47,953 nucleotides of DNA from JANNMJ01 sp031397815 (GCA_031397815.1 JANNMJ010000112.1:1-47953); one strand, 5' to 3'; counted from the stretch's first letter, positions 33,945 to 42,957 are shown. The notes: generated by a model not told the origin, from the sequence alone. Numbers and translations are program-made.

Positions 33945-35033
33945 ATGAATCTCCCCCTTCCGACCCGCTTTACCACGCCCGATGTGTTCGTCGTAGGTCC
34001 CCGCGTTTGGGGCTTGCGCGATGTTTTCGTGAACCTCTACTTCGTCCGGTCCGACGACCATTCCCTTGCTTGGGTGCTGGTGGATGCCGGCTTGCCCGGC
34101 TCCGCCGATAAAGTGCGCGAAACCGCCCGCCAGCTGTTCGGAGCCGACGTCCCGCCGACGGCCATCATTCTCACGCACGGGCATTTCGACCACGTCGGCA
34201 CTATCGCTGATGCCTTCCCCGATTTGCCGGTTTACGCGCACCCGCTGGAGCTGCCGTACCTCACGGGCTTGAGCAGCTACCCGCCGCCCGACCCGACCGT
34301 GGGTGGCGGCGCGATGGCGTGGCTTTCGTTCCTGTACCCACGCGCACCGCGCAACCTCGGCGAGCGCGTCCGGCCGCTTTCGGCGGATGGGTCGGTGCCG
34401 GATCTGCCGGGGTGGCGGTGGCTGTTTACGCCGGGCCACGCGCCGGGGCACGTTTCGTTTTTCCGCGAATCTGACCGCCTCTTACTCGCCGGTGACGCCA
34501 TCACGACGGTGCGCGGCGAGAGCGCCTACCGCACCTTCACCCAAACGCCGGAGCTGCACGGCCCGCCCGCCTATTTCACCTGCGATTGGGACGCCGCCCG
34601 CGAATCGGTCCGCCACCTCGACGCCCTCGAACCCGCGACCGTCGCCTCCGGCCACGGCGTGCCGATGAGGGGTTCCGAGCTGCGCCGCCACCTAGATGAT
34701 TTGGCCCGCGATTTCGACCAGATAGCGCGTCCCGCTCGCGGCCGCTACGTCCCTGAACCCGCCATTACCAACGAAACCGGCGTTCTGCACGTGCCGCCGC
34801 CCGCCGCCGTGCCCACCGGCGCGTGGTTAGCGGGTGCCGCCGTCCTCGGCGCCGTGGGCTTGCTGGCGTGGCAGCGCGGCCGTAAGCGGGCCGATGAGCG
34901 CGAGGCCCGGCGTCACAGCGCGCCCGGTCGGTATGCGGGGCCGCACGGCGGCTCGATACCGGCCATTGAACCTGAAACGGAGCGCGGTTACGGCGGAATG
35001 GCGGTCGGGCAAGGGCGGCGGCGGAAGAAGTAG
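33945..35033 (+). CDS. Metallo-beta-lactamase-fold hydrolase with C-terminal membrane anchor
   Basis: A 362-residue protein. The MBL-fold domain spans about 10-260 and has the complete metal set: THGHFDHVG (His78, His80, Asp82, His83), FTPGHAPGHVSFF, LLAGDAITT and ASGHGVPM. A Pro-rich linker is followed by one hydrophobic helix (about 292-311, GAWLAGAAVLGAVGLLAWQ), then a basic, disordered tail (RGRKRADEREARR). Without an N-terminal signal, the tail anchor would leave the hydrolase domain in the cytoplasm. The substrate is unknown; the glyoxalase II-like subgroup is a possible relative. The following gene also encodes a protein with a single late membrane helix. Confidence 0.88.
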   Translation: MNLPLPTRFTTPDVFVVGPRVWGLRDVFVNLYFVRSDDHSLAWVLVDAGLPGSADKVRETARQLFGADVPPTAIILTHGHFDHVGTIADAFPDLPVYAHPLELPYLTGLSSYPPPDPTVGGGAMAWLSFLYPRAPRNLGERVRPLSADGSVPDLPGWRWLFTPGHAPGHVSFFRESDRLLLAGDAITTVRGESAYRTFTQTPELHGPPAYFTCDWDAARESVRHLDALEPATVASGHGVPMRGSELRRHLDDLARDFDQIARPARGRYVPEPAITNETGVLHVPPPAAVPTGAWLAGAAVLGAVGLLAWQRGRKRADEREARRHSAPGRYAGPHGGSIPAIEPETERGYGGMAVGQGRRRKK

Positions 35034-35193
35034 GGGAGTTTGCGTTGGGCTGACCCGCGCTTCGATTCTTTTGCTGTCGAGGTGCTTTTGAAGCACTGTC
35101 GATACAACTAACCCACGCAGGGCGCCGTAAGAACTCACCCGGCCAAGTGAGCCGGACTTTCCTGTTCACTGTTTTCTTTTCCTTCCCCATCCA

Positions 35194-35847
35194 ATGAATT
35201 CGCAACAAAATCAATCGCAAGGCAAGTCCGAAAGCGGCACCCCAAACCGCGCTTCCCAATCTTCGAATCAACCCTCGAATCAAGAGCAAAGCCAGACGTC
35301 GCCGTCGCTGAGCGGTGCCATCCGCTCGCAAGGGCAATCGCAAGGGGCGGAGTCGCAGTCGAAGCGGGAAAACCTCGGCACCGAGCAGATTTCGGGCTTG
35401 AACGGCTTGGATACGTCGTCGCAAGCGCGTGGCCTCGCCGACACTATCGGCAACCATAACCGCCAGACGGGCGCTGGTGGCAAAGCACAGGCGGCTGCCG
35501 GAACCGCGCAGCCACAAGCTGGTCAATCAGGCCAATCCAGCCGAACGGCTGATCGGGGCGCACAGAAATCTTCGGAAGCCCCAGCGTGGCAGAAAACCCT
35601 GAAATCGGGCTGGCAAAACGTCTCTGGCCGTGTCCTCTCGGCTTCCCCGGCGGAGCTGGCAATCGGCGCCGCCGCCATCGGCGCGGCCCTGTGGCTCGGC
35701 ACGCGCAAGCGCAGCAGCTCTGCTAACAGCAATCAGCAATCGGCCGCCGACCGTTGGGGTCAGGCCGAGCAAAGCCGGTTCAGCCAAGCCAGCAACGTGA
35801 GCGGCGAGCCGTGGCAGCGCCCCACCAGCGAGCGTTGGGACGACTAA
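35194..35847 (+). CDS. Low-complexity Gln/Ser-rich protein with C-terminal membrane helix
   Basis: A 217-residue protein whose first about 130 residues are Gln, Ser, Asn and Gly rich (MNSQQNQSQGKSESG, QGQSQGAESQSKRE). One hydrophobic segment at about 152-166 (ELAIGAAAIGAALWLG) is followed by TRKRSSS and a polar tail. No enzymatic motif is visible. The architecture (disordered region, single helix, basic TRKR) resembles the anchored tail of its upstream neighbour; the 160-bp gap between them makes an operon possible but not certain. Function is unknown. Confidence 0.65.
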   Translation: MNSQQNQSQGKSESGTPNRASQSSNQPSNQEQSQTSPSLSGAIRSQGQSQGAESQSKRENLGTEQISGLNGLDTSSQARGLADTIGNHNRQTGAGGKAQAAAGTAQPQAGQSGQSSRTADRGAQKSSEAPAWQKTLKSGWQNVSGRVLSASPAELAIGAAAIGAALWLGTRKRSSSANSNQQSAADRWGQAEQSRFSQASNVSGEPWQRPTSERWDD

Positions 35848-35872
35848 CTCCCCGCTTCGCGCACACATTCTC

Positions 35873-35909
35873 AACGGCTCCTTCGGATACATCCGAAGGA
35901 GCCGTTTTT
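35873..35909 (+). terminator. Strong intrinsic terminator
   Basis: A perfect 16-bp stem (35873-35888 with 35891-35906) ends in TTTTT. It lies 25 bp after the preceding stop. Confidence 0.92.
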
Positions 35910-35991
35910 GCGTTCCTCGTCCACCAAACGCCGCCCGCCGCTGTTGCTTTGCAGCGCCACTAATGCAGTCGGCGCCTGCTTCGTCTTCCCC

Positions 35992-36468
35992 ATGGAAATC
36001 ACCTTAACCACGCCCGCGCTCCTGTTTCCGGCGCTTTCGCTGCTGCTGCTGGCGTACACGAACCGCTTCATGGCGCTCGCAAACCGGGTCCGGACGCTCA
36101 AGCCGCAGTACATCAGCACGCACTCGCCGTCGGTGATGGCGCAGATTGTGAACCTGCGGAAGCGGCTTTACATCGTCCGGAATATGCAGGTGGTGGGCAT
36201 CGGGGCGATGTTCGGGTGCGTGCTGTGTATGCTGCTCCTGTTCCTCGGTTTTCAAATGGCGGGGACGGTGGTGTTCGGCGCGTCGCTGGTGGGGTTGCTG
36301 GTATCGCTGGGGATGTCGCTGCGGGAGCTGATTATCTCCGTCGAAGCGATCAAGCTGGAGCTTTCTGATCTGGAAACCGAGGAAGAGCAGCGCATCATTG
36401 CGGAAGTGCAGGTGCGGCCGCGCGCCAAGTCGGCGACGGCGGATGTTGCAGAGGATTTGGATGGGTAA
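35992..36468 (+). CDS. DUF2721 family membrane protein
   Basis: A 158-residue protein with three membrane helices (about 8-22, 66-86, 91-107). The start MEITLTTPALLFPALSLLLL matches the usual DUF2721 opening, so the longer frame from 35908 is discarded. Landmarks are AYTNRFMALANRVRTL, LRKRLYIVRNMQVVGIGAMFG and SLRELIISVEAIKLELSDLE. The tail is charged. Function of the family is unknown. A TTGCTTTG element at 35944-35951 is a possible promoter. Confidence 0.85.
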   Translation: MEITLTTPALLFPALSLLLLAYTNRFMALANRVRTLKPQYISTHSPSVMAQIVNLRKRLYIVRNMQVVGIGAMFGCVLCMLLLFLGFQMAGTVVFGASLVGLLVSLGMSLRELIISVEAIKLELSDLETEEEQRIIAEVQVRPRAKSATADVAEDLDG

Positions 36469-36913
36469 GGGGGGAGATAAAGCCCGCCGCCATTTGAAAC
36501 CGCGCAACGGCCGTTCGGCGGCGGTTTGGCCGTAGCACAGCCGCATGCGGGCGGGCACAAGGCCGCGCCCCTACAGGTCGTTTGGGTGGTTCGGCGTTCA
36601 TCCTGCGGGAGGCCGTTTGGCGTTCACCCACCGGCACCGGGACGGTGCCGGATACCCCGCATCCTACGTATCCGGCACCGTCCCGGTGCCGGTTTTTATC
36701 GGGCCGACCAGCTCAACGCCCCACCGCCGTCCATACCGACGACAAACGCCTGTAGGGGCGTGGCCTTGTGCCCGCCCGCATGCGGTTGTGGCGTGCCCAG
36801 ATGGGTTCCTAGTCCTGTCTTCTGAATCCCATTTACCCCACCCGGCAACCGAACCTGGGCTACTTTACGTACACGGCGCCAGAAGCTCATCACCCGCTTC
36901 CCTTCCCCACGTC
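36469..36913. other. Gene-free region carrying a nested inverted repeat
   Basis: Apart from the large palindromic element at 36536-36790 it holds a possible promoter (TACTTTAC at 36861-36868) for the gene at 36914. No coding region is supported. Confidence 0.7.
36536..36790. repeat. Nested 255-bp inverted repeat element
   Basis: Outer arms 36536-36583 and 36744-36790 (about 47 bp, two mismatches and one gap) enclose a perfect inner inverted repeat, 36631-36655 with 36668-36692. The inner arms are themselves near-palindromic (CCGGCACC..GGTGCCGG). No open reading frame is inside. It may be a mobile miniature element or a dispersed repeat. Confidence 0.9.
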
Positions 36914-37255
36914 ATGAACAAATTGCTTTTAGCTGCTGCCCTGTTATTCGCCGCTCCGGCCGTCGCCCAAACCACTACGGTTAAAAACGAAGCCACCGGC
37001 GCCAAAACCACCACCGAAGTAAAAGTGCGCGACAACGGCACCGTCCGTGTGCAGCAAGACAGCCGCACCGGCCGCACCAAAGCCGGTGAAGCCGTCAACG
37101 ACGCCGCCCAAGACACCAAGATGGCGAGCAAGAAAGTCGCCAACGGAAGCGAGAAAGTCGCGAAGAAAGCCGTCAAAGGCACTAAGAAGGCCGGTAAGGC
37201 GGTAGGCAACACCGCCAAGAAAGGCGCCAATAAAGTTGAAGACGCGGTAGATTAG
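36914..37255 (+). CDS. Secreted Lys/Ala-rich small protein
   Basis: A 113-residue protein. Start MNKLLLAAALLFAAPAVAQ is a clean signal peptide. Residues 20-55 are Thr/Val-rich with alternating charge (TTTVKNEATGAKTTTEV, VKVRDNGTVRVQQD). The C-terminal half is strongly Lys/Ala-rich with (S/T)KKxxNxSEKVAKKA-type repeats and ends KVEDAVD, resembling histone H1-like or LEA-like tails. It carries no catalytic motif. The upstream frame from 36545 runs through the repeat and is rejected. A basic exported helix is unusual; function unknown. Confidence 0.72.
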   Translation: MNKLLLAAALLFAAPAVAQTTTVKNEATGAKTTTEVKVRDNGTVRVQQDSRTGRTKAGEAVNDAAQDTKMASKKVANGSEKVAKKAVKGTKKAGKAVGNTAKKGANKVEDAVD

Positions 37256-37295
37256 TCACTAGTCCGCCGCTCAGCGTCATCGCTTGATGACGTAT

Positions 37296-37346
37296 AAACA
37301 CGATGCCCCGTCAGCCAGAGGCCGACGGGGCATCGTGTTTTTTATC
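37296..37346. terminator. Terminator between convergent genes
   Basis: A perfect 17-bp stem (37296-37312 with 37324-37340) is followed on the plus strand by TTT and further T (TTTTTTAT). It lies between the convergent genes ending at 37255 and 37363; the plus strand has the stronger T-run. Confidence 0.88.
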
Positions 37347-37362
37347 CGCTTGATTCTCGGTG

Positions 37363-40300
37363 TTACGGCTGCACCACCAGCCGCCGCACGACCGACGTTT
37401 TCGCGCTCACGATGCGCACCGAATAGGCGCCCGGCGCAACGCCGCCCAGCTCCAGAATGGTGGTAAGGCCCGTGAGGCGGCCACGCGTCACGAGCTGCCC
37501 GCGCACGTCGAACACCGTCAGGTCGAGAGGACCGTCGGAGAGGTCGGGGCGGGAGATGGCCGTGTTGCCGGCGGTGGGGTTCGGCGCGAGCGTCAGGCGC
37601 TGATTGAGGGCAACGGCTTCGGTCCGAACCCCTTGCACGATGGCATCAGTAACATTGAAGTCATCGAGGGCGAGATCGCTGGCGAAATCGGCGCCGGTGA
37701 TGCCGCGCAAACGCACCGTGACCGTGCGCCGCTTGAACGCGCCGAGCGGCACCCGCGCTTGCAGCCACTGATTCCCTTGGTCGCCTTGGATCACGGGAAT
37801 CGCATCGAGGACGGCGGCGCCCGAATCGGGCAGCACATCGACGTGCAGCTCACCCATATCAGCCCCGAAGGCGTGATACCAGAACGTGAAATCCTGCGCG
37901 AGCGGCTGCGTGGCAAGGTTCAGGCACGGCGACGTGAGGATGGCGGTTTTGGCCGAGCAGCCGCTGGCTTCCAGATACAGGTAACGCCCGGCGCCGGTGC
38001 CGAGCGTATGGTCGGAATCAGGGCCGGTGTTGATGGACGGAGTAACGCCAGAGTTGAGGCGCCAGTCGGAATCGTCGTTGGCGGTGCCGCTTGGCGTATT
38101 GACCCAGCCGTTGCGGAGCGCACAAACGGTGGTGCCGCAGTCGGAAGCGGTGCTGCAACGCGTCCACGCATCGAGGGTTTCGGTGAGCGGCAGGGTGCCG
38201 CTGACACCGCTGATGAAGCTGACAACGGCGGTGGCGGAATCGTTGTACTGATTTCCGTCAGAAGCAATCCGTACCCACGTCTGGACGCGGTACGTGCCGG
38301 GCGCCGTCAGCTGCGCCGGGGCGCTGAACGTGTGCGTGAGAGCCGTGCCGGGGGCAATGGCGCCGAGAATGGTATCGGTCTGAATCGCCCCGGCATTGAT
38401 GCGGTAAAACACCCGCGCGCCCACCAGCGGCTGCGATCCGGCATTCCGAATCCGAAGCGTCACGGCAGTAGTCGAGTTGGCGGCGCACGACGTCACAGAG
38501 CCGCTCGCGGGGCTAAGGAGCTGCACCACTTCCGCATCCTGCGAGAGCACGCAATTGACCGTGCCCGGCTGCCGCTGAATGGCATTCGCGCGGCGGCTGG
38601 TGGCGCCGTTCGCCATCACGGCGCGCACGCTGAGCCAATCGGTGCCGAGCGGGTTGGTCGGCGACACCACGAAGCGCGGCGTGGTGGCGGTGCCGATGCT
38701 GTCCATATACCGCGCGCCGAGGCGGTACACGTCGTAGCGGACGGCGCCGGCCACGGGGTTCCATTCAAACGTGGCCGAATCGGGGCAAACGCGGGTAACG
38801 CGCAGGCTCGACGGCGGCGTCTGCACGCTGAACGGCGCCCCTGACCGCCCTTCGTGGGTGCCGCGCCGCACGCGCAGCAGCAAACGTTGGCCGTTGCGGC
38901 TCACGGTCGGCTGCCAATTGTACCACCGCTGCGTGCCCGCCACGGTGGCGAGGGGCGCCCAAGTGGCGCCCGCGTCGGCAGAAAGCGAGAGGTCGAAGGA
39001 GCCGCTGGTATTGAACGCGTCCCAGCGCAGCATCTCGGCGTCGGCGGGTGCGAAGGTTTCGCCGCCGAGCGGATACGTGACGGTTATCGAATCGGTCAGC
39101 ATTTCCGTAATCACCACGAACGACTGCGCCCCGCGCGGAACGGCCGCGCCCGCTATCCGGAGCGTGTACTGGCCGGGCGCGGGCGCGTCGAGGGTAATCT
39201 GCTCGGTGTTGTTGAGGGAGTCGCGGGCGCGAACGGCGGGCGCGTCAAGCGTCGTGGCGTTGGGCCGGGGGTCGAGGACCCACGGTTGGTACCGCGCCGA
39301 ATCGGGGGCGCGCAACTCGGTATCGAGGTCGTTCACGAGCGCCCGTCCCGCGAGGACGGCGCCCTCAAAATCGGTCCAGTAGGTGAGCAGCCGGAGCTGC
39401 CGCGTGCCAGCGGGCACGTTCACGGTGAGGCGACGGCCTTCGCCTTGATCGACAGAGTCGATATAAACCCGGTTCTCTTCCAGCGCCATCGCCGCCCGCC
39501 GGGCGTTGATGCGGCCGTAACCGAACTGAAAATCGGGGCCGGGCTGGCCGAGGTCATCGGCAGTAGCCATAAGGGCGGCTTTCACGATAGCGGCGGTCGG
39601 GTCTTGCCCGTTGTGCCGCTCACGCCAAAGCTGGTAGAGCAGCGCGCTGGTCCCGGCGGCGCCGGGGCACGCCATCGAGGTGCCGGAGTTGGGGCCGTAC
39701 TGGTTGCCTTGGTTGTTGTTGCCGGGCAAGGTGGAGTTCACGTCCACACCGACGGCGCAGATTTCGGGCTTGATGCGCCCATCCACCGTCGGGCCGCGCG
39801 AGGAAAAGCCCGCGAGCTGGTCGTTGACCGTGACGGCGCCCGTCGCGATGACGTTCTTGCCGCTCTTGTTTCCCCCCGTAATATTCCCCCAACCGCTGAT
39901 GAACCCGCAGTTCTGGCTGCCGCTGTTGCCCGCCGAAAAGACGTGCAGCAGCGTCGGGAGCTGCCGGGTCTGGCGGTCCACCGTCTGCGCGAAGGTGGTG
40001 TAGCCGGAGTGGCAGCCGTCGCCGTACGAGGTGCTGGTGACGCGGATGTTGAAGTCGTTGAAGTCCTGCGGGGAGCGGTTGATGTTGTCGAACGGCTCGT
40101 ACACTTTCAGCTCGACGCCGGGCGCCATTCCGCGCTGACGCGGGTCGAGGTTACCGGCGCCCATGATGATCCCGGCGCAGTGGTCGCCGTGGTCGCCGTC
40201 GTTCACTCCGGCCACGGCGAGCTGGTCAGTCCGACCGCTATAATCGATGTGGGGACCGATGATGCCATCGTCGCCGAGCGCGACGTGGACGCCGCGCCCG

Positions 40301-41031
40301 TCGTAGTGCCGCCCGAGGGGCGAGTCGGAGTTGAGGTAATTGACGCGGTGATTCGACCGACCGGGCCGGTCTTCGGGCACCGGCGCGGGCGCGATTGGCT
40401 CCACGAACAGCACGGCCGGTACGTCGGCGACGGCCCGAATCTTCGCCGTCGGCACCTGAATCGTGAACAGGTGAGTGGCTTCGTCTTCGCGCAGCACCGT
40501 GGCCCCGGCCGCCGTCAGGGCAGTACGCACGGCGGCGGGGTCAGCAGCGGAAACAGCCTGCACCGTCAGCTCGGCCACGCCACCGGACCGCAGCGCGTGC
40601 GGCGGCACATTGCCGGTGCGCAGCAACGGGTGAAGGCGGTTATCGGTATCGAGCCGAAAGACGCTTCTGACCCCGTAGCCCATTAAAAGCTGCCGGTTGA
40701 ACGACGCCGGAAACGCCACCACATACGTGTTGTGCGGCAGATAATCGAGGAGCTTGACGTGCCACGACGATTCGATGCGCGCCCGCCGCTCCTTGTTCGG
40801 CAGGGTGTAAAACTGCACGAGGCGGTAATACACGCCGCCGGTGATGTCGGTGGGGGCGGCGGCGGGGCCGAAGAACTCGTCGAGGTTGGCGGGCGGCGTG
40901 AAGGCCGCGCCGCGTAGCTCCAGACGGTAATTCGGGGTTTGCGCGGGCGCCGTGAGCGCCGTGGTGGTCAGCAGCCCGAGGACCGCCAACGTCGCGCAGG
41001 CCCGACGACGGGGAAAGAAGGAGTACGACAT
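37363..41031 (-). CDS. S8 family serine peptidase with T9SS sorting domain
   Basis: A 1222-residue secreted subtilisin-like protease. Start MSYSFFPRRRACATLAVLGL gives a signal peptide ending PAQ. A propeptide-like segment reaches about residue 220. The catalytic triad is Asp254 (HVALGDDGIIG), His284 (GDHGDHCAGIIMG) and Ser452 (NSGTSMACPGAAG), with oxyanion Asn369 (FSAGNSGS). A jelly-roll or P-like domain (TRQLRLLTYWTDFEGAVL) follows, then FN3-like and Ig-like modules, a MAM-like domain near 1000-1160 (DSDWRLNSGVTPS, FWYHAFGADMGELHVDV), and a type A T9SS tail (LAPNPTAGNTAI to SVVRRLVVQP). The longer frame to 41097 is rejected. It likely degrades proteins outside the cell. Confidence 0.94.
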   Translation of the reverse strand: MSYSFFPRRRACATLAVLGLLTTTALTAPAQTPNYRLELRGAAFTPPANLDEFFGPAAAPTDITGGVYYRLVQFYTLPNKERRARIESSWHVKLLDYLPHNTYVVAFPASFNRQLLMGYGVRSVFRLDTDNRLHPLLRTGNVPPHALRSGGVAELTVQAVSAADPAAVRTALTAAGATVLREDEATHLFTIQVPTAKIRAVADVPAVLFVEPIAPAPVPEDRPGRSNHRVNYLNSDSPLGRHYDGRGVHVALGDDGIIGPHIDYSGRTDQLAVAGVNDGDHGDHCAGIIMGAGNLDPRQRGMAPGVELKVYEPFDNINRSPQDFNDFNIRVTSTSYGDGCHSGYTTFAQTVDRQTRQLPTLLHVFSAGNSGSQNCGFISGWGNITGGNKSGKNVIATGAVTVNDQLAGFSSRGPTVDGRIKPEICAVGVDVNSTLPGNNNQGNQYGPNSGTSMACPGAAGTSALLYQLWRERHNGQDPTAAIVKAALMATADDLGQPGPDFQFGYGRINARRAAMALEENRVYIDSVDQGEGRRLTVNVPAGTRQLRLLTYWTDFEGAVLAGRALVNDLDTELRAPDSARYQPWVLDPRPNATTLDAPAVRARDSLNNTEQITLDAPAPGQYTLRIAGAAVPRGAQSFVVITEMLTDSITVTYPLGGETFAPADAEMLRWDAFNTSGSFDLSLSADAGATWAPLATVAGTQRWYNWQPTVSRNGQRLLLRVRRGTHEGRSGAPFSVQTPPSSLRVTRVCPDSATFEWNPVAGAVRYDVYRLGARYMDSIGTATTPRFVVSPTNPLGTDWLSVRAVMANGATSRRANAIQRQPGTVNCVLSQDAEVVQLLSPASGSVTSCAANSTTAVTLRIRNAGSQPLVGARVFYRINAGAIQTDTILGAIAPGTALTHTFSAPAQLTAPGTYRVQTWVRIASDGNQYNDSATAVVSFISGVSGTLPLTETLDAWTRCSTASDCGTTVCALRNGWVNTPSGTANDDSDWRLNSGVTPSINTGPDSDHTLGTGAGRYLYLEASGCSAKTAILTSPCLNLATQPLAQDFTFWYHAFGADMGELHVDVLPDSGAAVLDAIPVIQGDQGNQWLQARVPLGAFKRRTVTVRLRGITGADFASDLALDDFNVTDAIVQGVRTEAVALNQRLTLAPNPTAGNTAISRPDLSDGPLDLTVFDVRGQLVTRGRLTGLTTILELGGVAPGAYSVRIVSAKTSVVRRLVVQP

Positions 41032-41098
41032 TGGCAACGAGAGTTGGGGGGAAAGGGCACCAAGCCGGAGTACGCGACCACCGAGTGCGGCAACCAAG

Positions 41099-41320
41099 TT
41101 ACGCCGCGTCGGCGTTTCGTTCCTGCCGGATGCGCTCCACGATTCCGCGCCCGAACAGGCACAGCCCGGCGTTGAAAACGCAGAGCGCCCCCGTGCCCGC
41201 CAACCCCCATTCGGTGAGCGGCGCCCCGGCGGTTTTGAGGTGGTCGGCCCACAGAATCAGGCACTGACCGAAGCCAATGGTCATCAGGCCACTCACGACG
41301 AATAAGAGGTATCGGGTCAT
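41099..41320 (-). CDS. Small two-helix membrane protein
   Basis: A 73-residue protein starting MTRYLLFVVSGLMTIGFGQC. Two hydrophobic helices occur (4-24 and 38-58) with a Lys/Thr/Ala loop between, followed by a charged tail (RIRQERNADAA). The frame is supported by its membrane-protein composition and the lack of competing frames. It lies 67 bp upstream of the S8 protease start on the same strand and may be co-transcribed. I do not recognise the family. Confidence 0.65.
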   Translation of the reverse strand: MTRYLLFVVSGLMTIGFGQCLILWADHLKTAGAPLTEWGLAGTGALCVFNAGLCLFGRGIVERIRQERNADAA

Positions 41321-41362
41321 ATCAGCGGAGAAAACGGTTGGAAAACTCTGGAAAACGTCGGC

Positions 41363-41392
41363 TTGCCCAATTGTTCCACGCGCCTACCTTTG
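41363..41392 (+). promoter_or_regulatory. Bacteroidota promoter: TTG-N19-TACCTTTG
   Basis: TTG at 41363-41365 and TACCTTTG at 41385-41392 are spaced by 19 bp, which fits the Bacteroidota -33/-7 pattern. The ATG of the next gene is at 41436, so the expected leader is about 35-40 nt. Confidence 0.7.
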
Positions 41393-41435
41393 GCCCCATC
41401 CACCTACCGAACCACTATATAACCCCGTCAACCAC

Positions 41436-41957
41436 ATGAGCGCCGTTACGTTTGAGACTCTCCTGCGCCTGGCGTTCGGCGAACGCTACGACGAGTACTT
41501 CACCGAAGCTGAAACCACCGCCTACACGCGGTTCGAGCGCGCCGCGAGTGGCCGCAGCCTGCCCGGCGCTGGCCCCGATGAGCTGTCGTTTTCCTTCGAG
41601 CGCGTGCGCCTCGGCGTGGCGATGGCGCTCTTGCAGCTCCTCATCGACTTGGCCGGTATCGAAGATCCCGAAGACGAAGCAGGCTCCGACGCCGACGCGC
41701 CCCCCGACGAGGCCGTCGCAGCGCTGCGAGTGCTGCATCTGGCCCTGCGCGAAGCCCGCTCGCCAGCCGATATCGACCGCATCATCGGCCAGGAAGCCGA
41801 CATCTTCGAAAAACTCTACACCGACCTCTATGTTAACGACCACGGCGAGCAAGTGATGCTCCTCTTCGAGCGCACCCTCAACGCCGACACCCGCCGCGAC
41901 CTCGACCGCTGCCTCACCGAAGCCGCGCAGCTCGCGCAGGGCATCGTGGATAGCTAG
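41436..41957 (+). CDS. Conserved-looking acidic helical protein, unknown
   Basis: A 173-residue protein, start MSAVTFETLLRLAFGERYDEYF. It is acidic and mostly helical with no membrane segment, apart from the mildly hydrophobic LGVAMALLQLLIDLAGIEDPEDEA. The C-terminal half has LREARSPADIDRIIGQEADIFEKLY and ends in a helix (CLTEAAQLAQGIVDS). The consensus promoter and codon use like its neighbours support a real gene. It lies 53 bp before the SPFH gene on the same strand and probably shares its transcript. The family is not recognised. Confidence 0.72.
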   Translation: MSAVTFETLLRLAFGERYDEYFTEAETTAYTRFERAASGRSLPGAGPDELSFSFERVRLGVAMALLQLLIDLAGIEDPEDEAGSDADAPPDEAVAALRVLHLALREARSPADIDRIIGQEADIFEKLYTDLYVNDHGEQVMLLFERTLNADTRRDLDRCLTEAAQLAQGIVDS

Positions 41958-42010
41958 GCAGACCGCCCGGCTCGATTCACTTCTCTTCTTTTTTCTTCTT
42001 CTCGACCGCC

Positions 42011-42925
42011 ATGTTTTTTTTCATTCTTGGCCTGTTGCTCGTGGGCGCCGGTCTGATTGTGGGCCGCAATACGTACACCGGCTCCCCGGCCGCGAAGGCG
42101 CGGTTCCCGCTGATTGTGGCGGGCGTATTGATGGCCGGACTGGGGTTCTTCACGAGCACCATCCGCCAGATTGAAGCCGGTGAGGTAGGCGTCACGAAGC
42201 TCTTCGGGAAGGTGCAGCCGAACGTCCTCGGGCCGGGTTTGCACGTCGTGAACCCGCTGCTCGATGTGGTCGGGTTTGATATCCGGACGCAGAACTACAC
42301 GATGTCGGCCACGCACGACGAAGGCGACCAGCAGGGCGACGACGCCATCCGCGTGCTGTCGGCCGACGGGCTGGAAGTCGTCATCGACCTCACCGTCCTT
42401 TACCGTGTGGTGCCCGAGCAGGCGCCGAAAATCCTGCAAACCATCGGCACCGATTATCAGGACCGCATCGTGCGCCCCATCGCCCGCACCCGCATACGCG
42501 ACAACGCTGTGTTCTACGACGCCGTCGCGCTCTACTCGACCCGCCGCGATGAGTTTCAGAACCGCATCCTGAAAACCATCGAAGCCGATTTCCGCTCGCG
42601 CGGCCTGCTCCTCGAACAGCTCCTGATTCGCAACATCCAGCTCCCCGAATCGGTCAAGCAAACCATCGAATCGAAAATCAACGCCGAGCAGGAATCGCAA
42701 AAAATGCAGTTCGTGCTCCAAAAAGAGAAGCAGGAAGCCGACCGCAAGCGCCTCGAAGCGCAAGGCATCGCCGATTACCAGCGCATCATCTCCGCCGAGC
42801 TGACCGACAAGCAGCTCCGCTACGAGCAGATCAAAGCCCAACTCGCGCTAGCTGCTTCGCCCAACGCCAAAATCATCGTTTTGGGTGATACGAAAGGCTC
42901 GCAGCTTTTGATTGACGCGAAGTAG
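42011..42925 (+). CDS. SPFH/prohibitin-family membrane protein
   Basis: A 304-residue protein with two N-terminal hydrophobic segments (1-20 and 34-51). The SPFH domain runs about 52-240: EAGEVGVTKLFGKVQPNVLGPGLH, VNPLLDVVGFDIRTQNYTM, LTVLYRVVPEQAPKIL, IRPIARTRIRDN-like IVRPIARTRIRDNAVFYDAV. The coiled C-terminal arm holds INAEQESQKMQFVLQKEKQEADRKR (landmarks only) and IADYQRIISAELTDKQL. A KGSQLLIDAK end is typical for prohibitins. It forms membrane microdomain-type ring assemblies. Start ATG at 42011 is clear. Confidence 0.92.
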   Translation: MFFFILGLLLVGAGLIVGRNTYTGSPAAKARFPLIVAGVLMAGLGFFTSTIRQIEAGEVGVTKLFGKVQPNVLGPGLHVVNPLLDVVGFDIRTQNYTMSATHDEGDQQGDDAIRVLSADGLEVVIDLTVLYRVVPEQAPKILQTIGTDYQDRIVRPIARTRIRDNAVFYDAVALYSTRRDEFQNRILKTIEADFRSRGLLLEQLLIRNIQLPESVKQTIESKINAEQESQKMQFVLQKEKQEADRKRLEAQGIADYQRIISAELTDKQLRYEQIKAQLALAASPNAKIIVLGDTKGSQLLIDAK

Positions 42926-42957
42926 GGGCGGGGAAATTGATTGGATTTACAAGCGCT

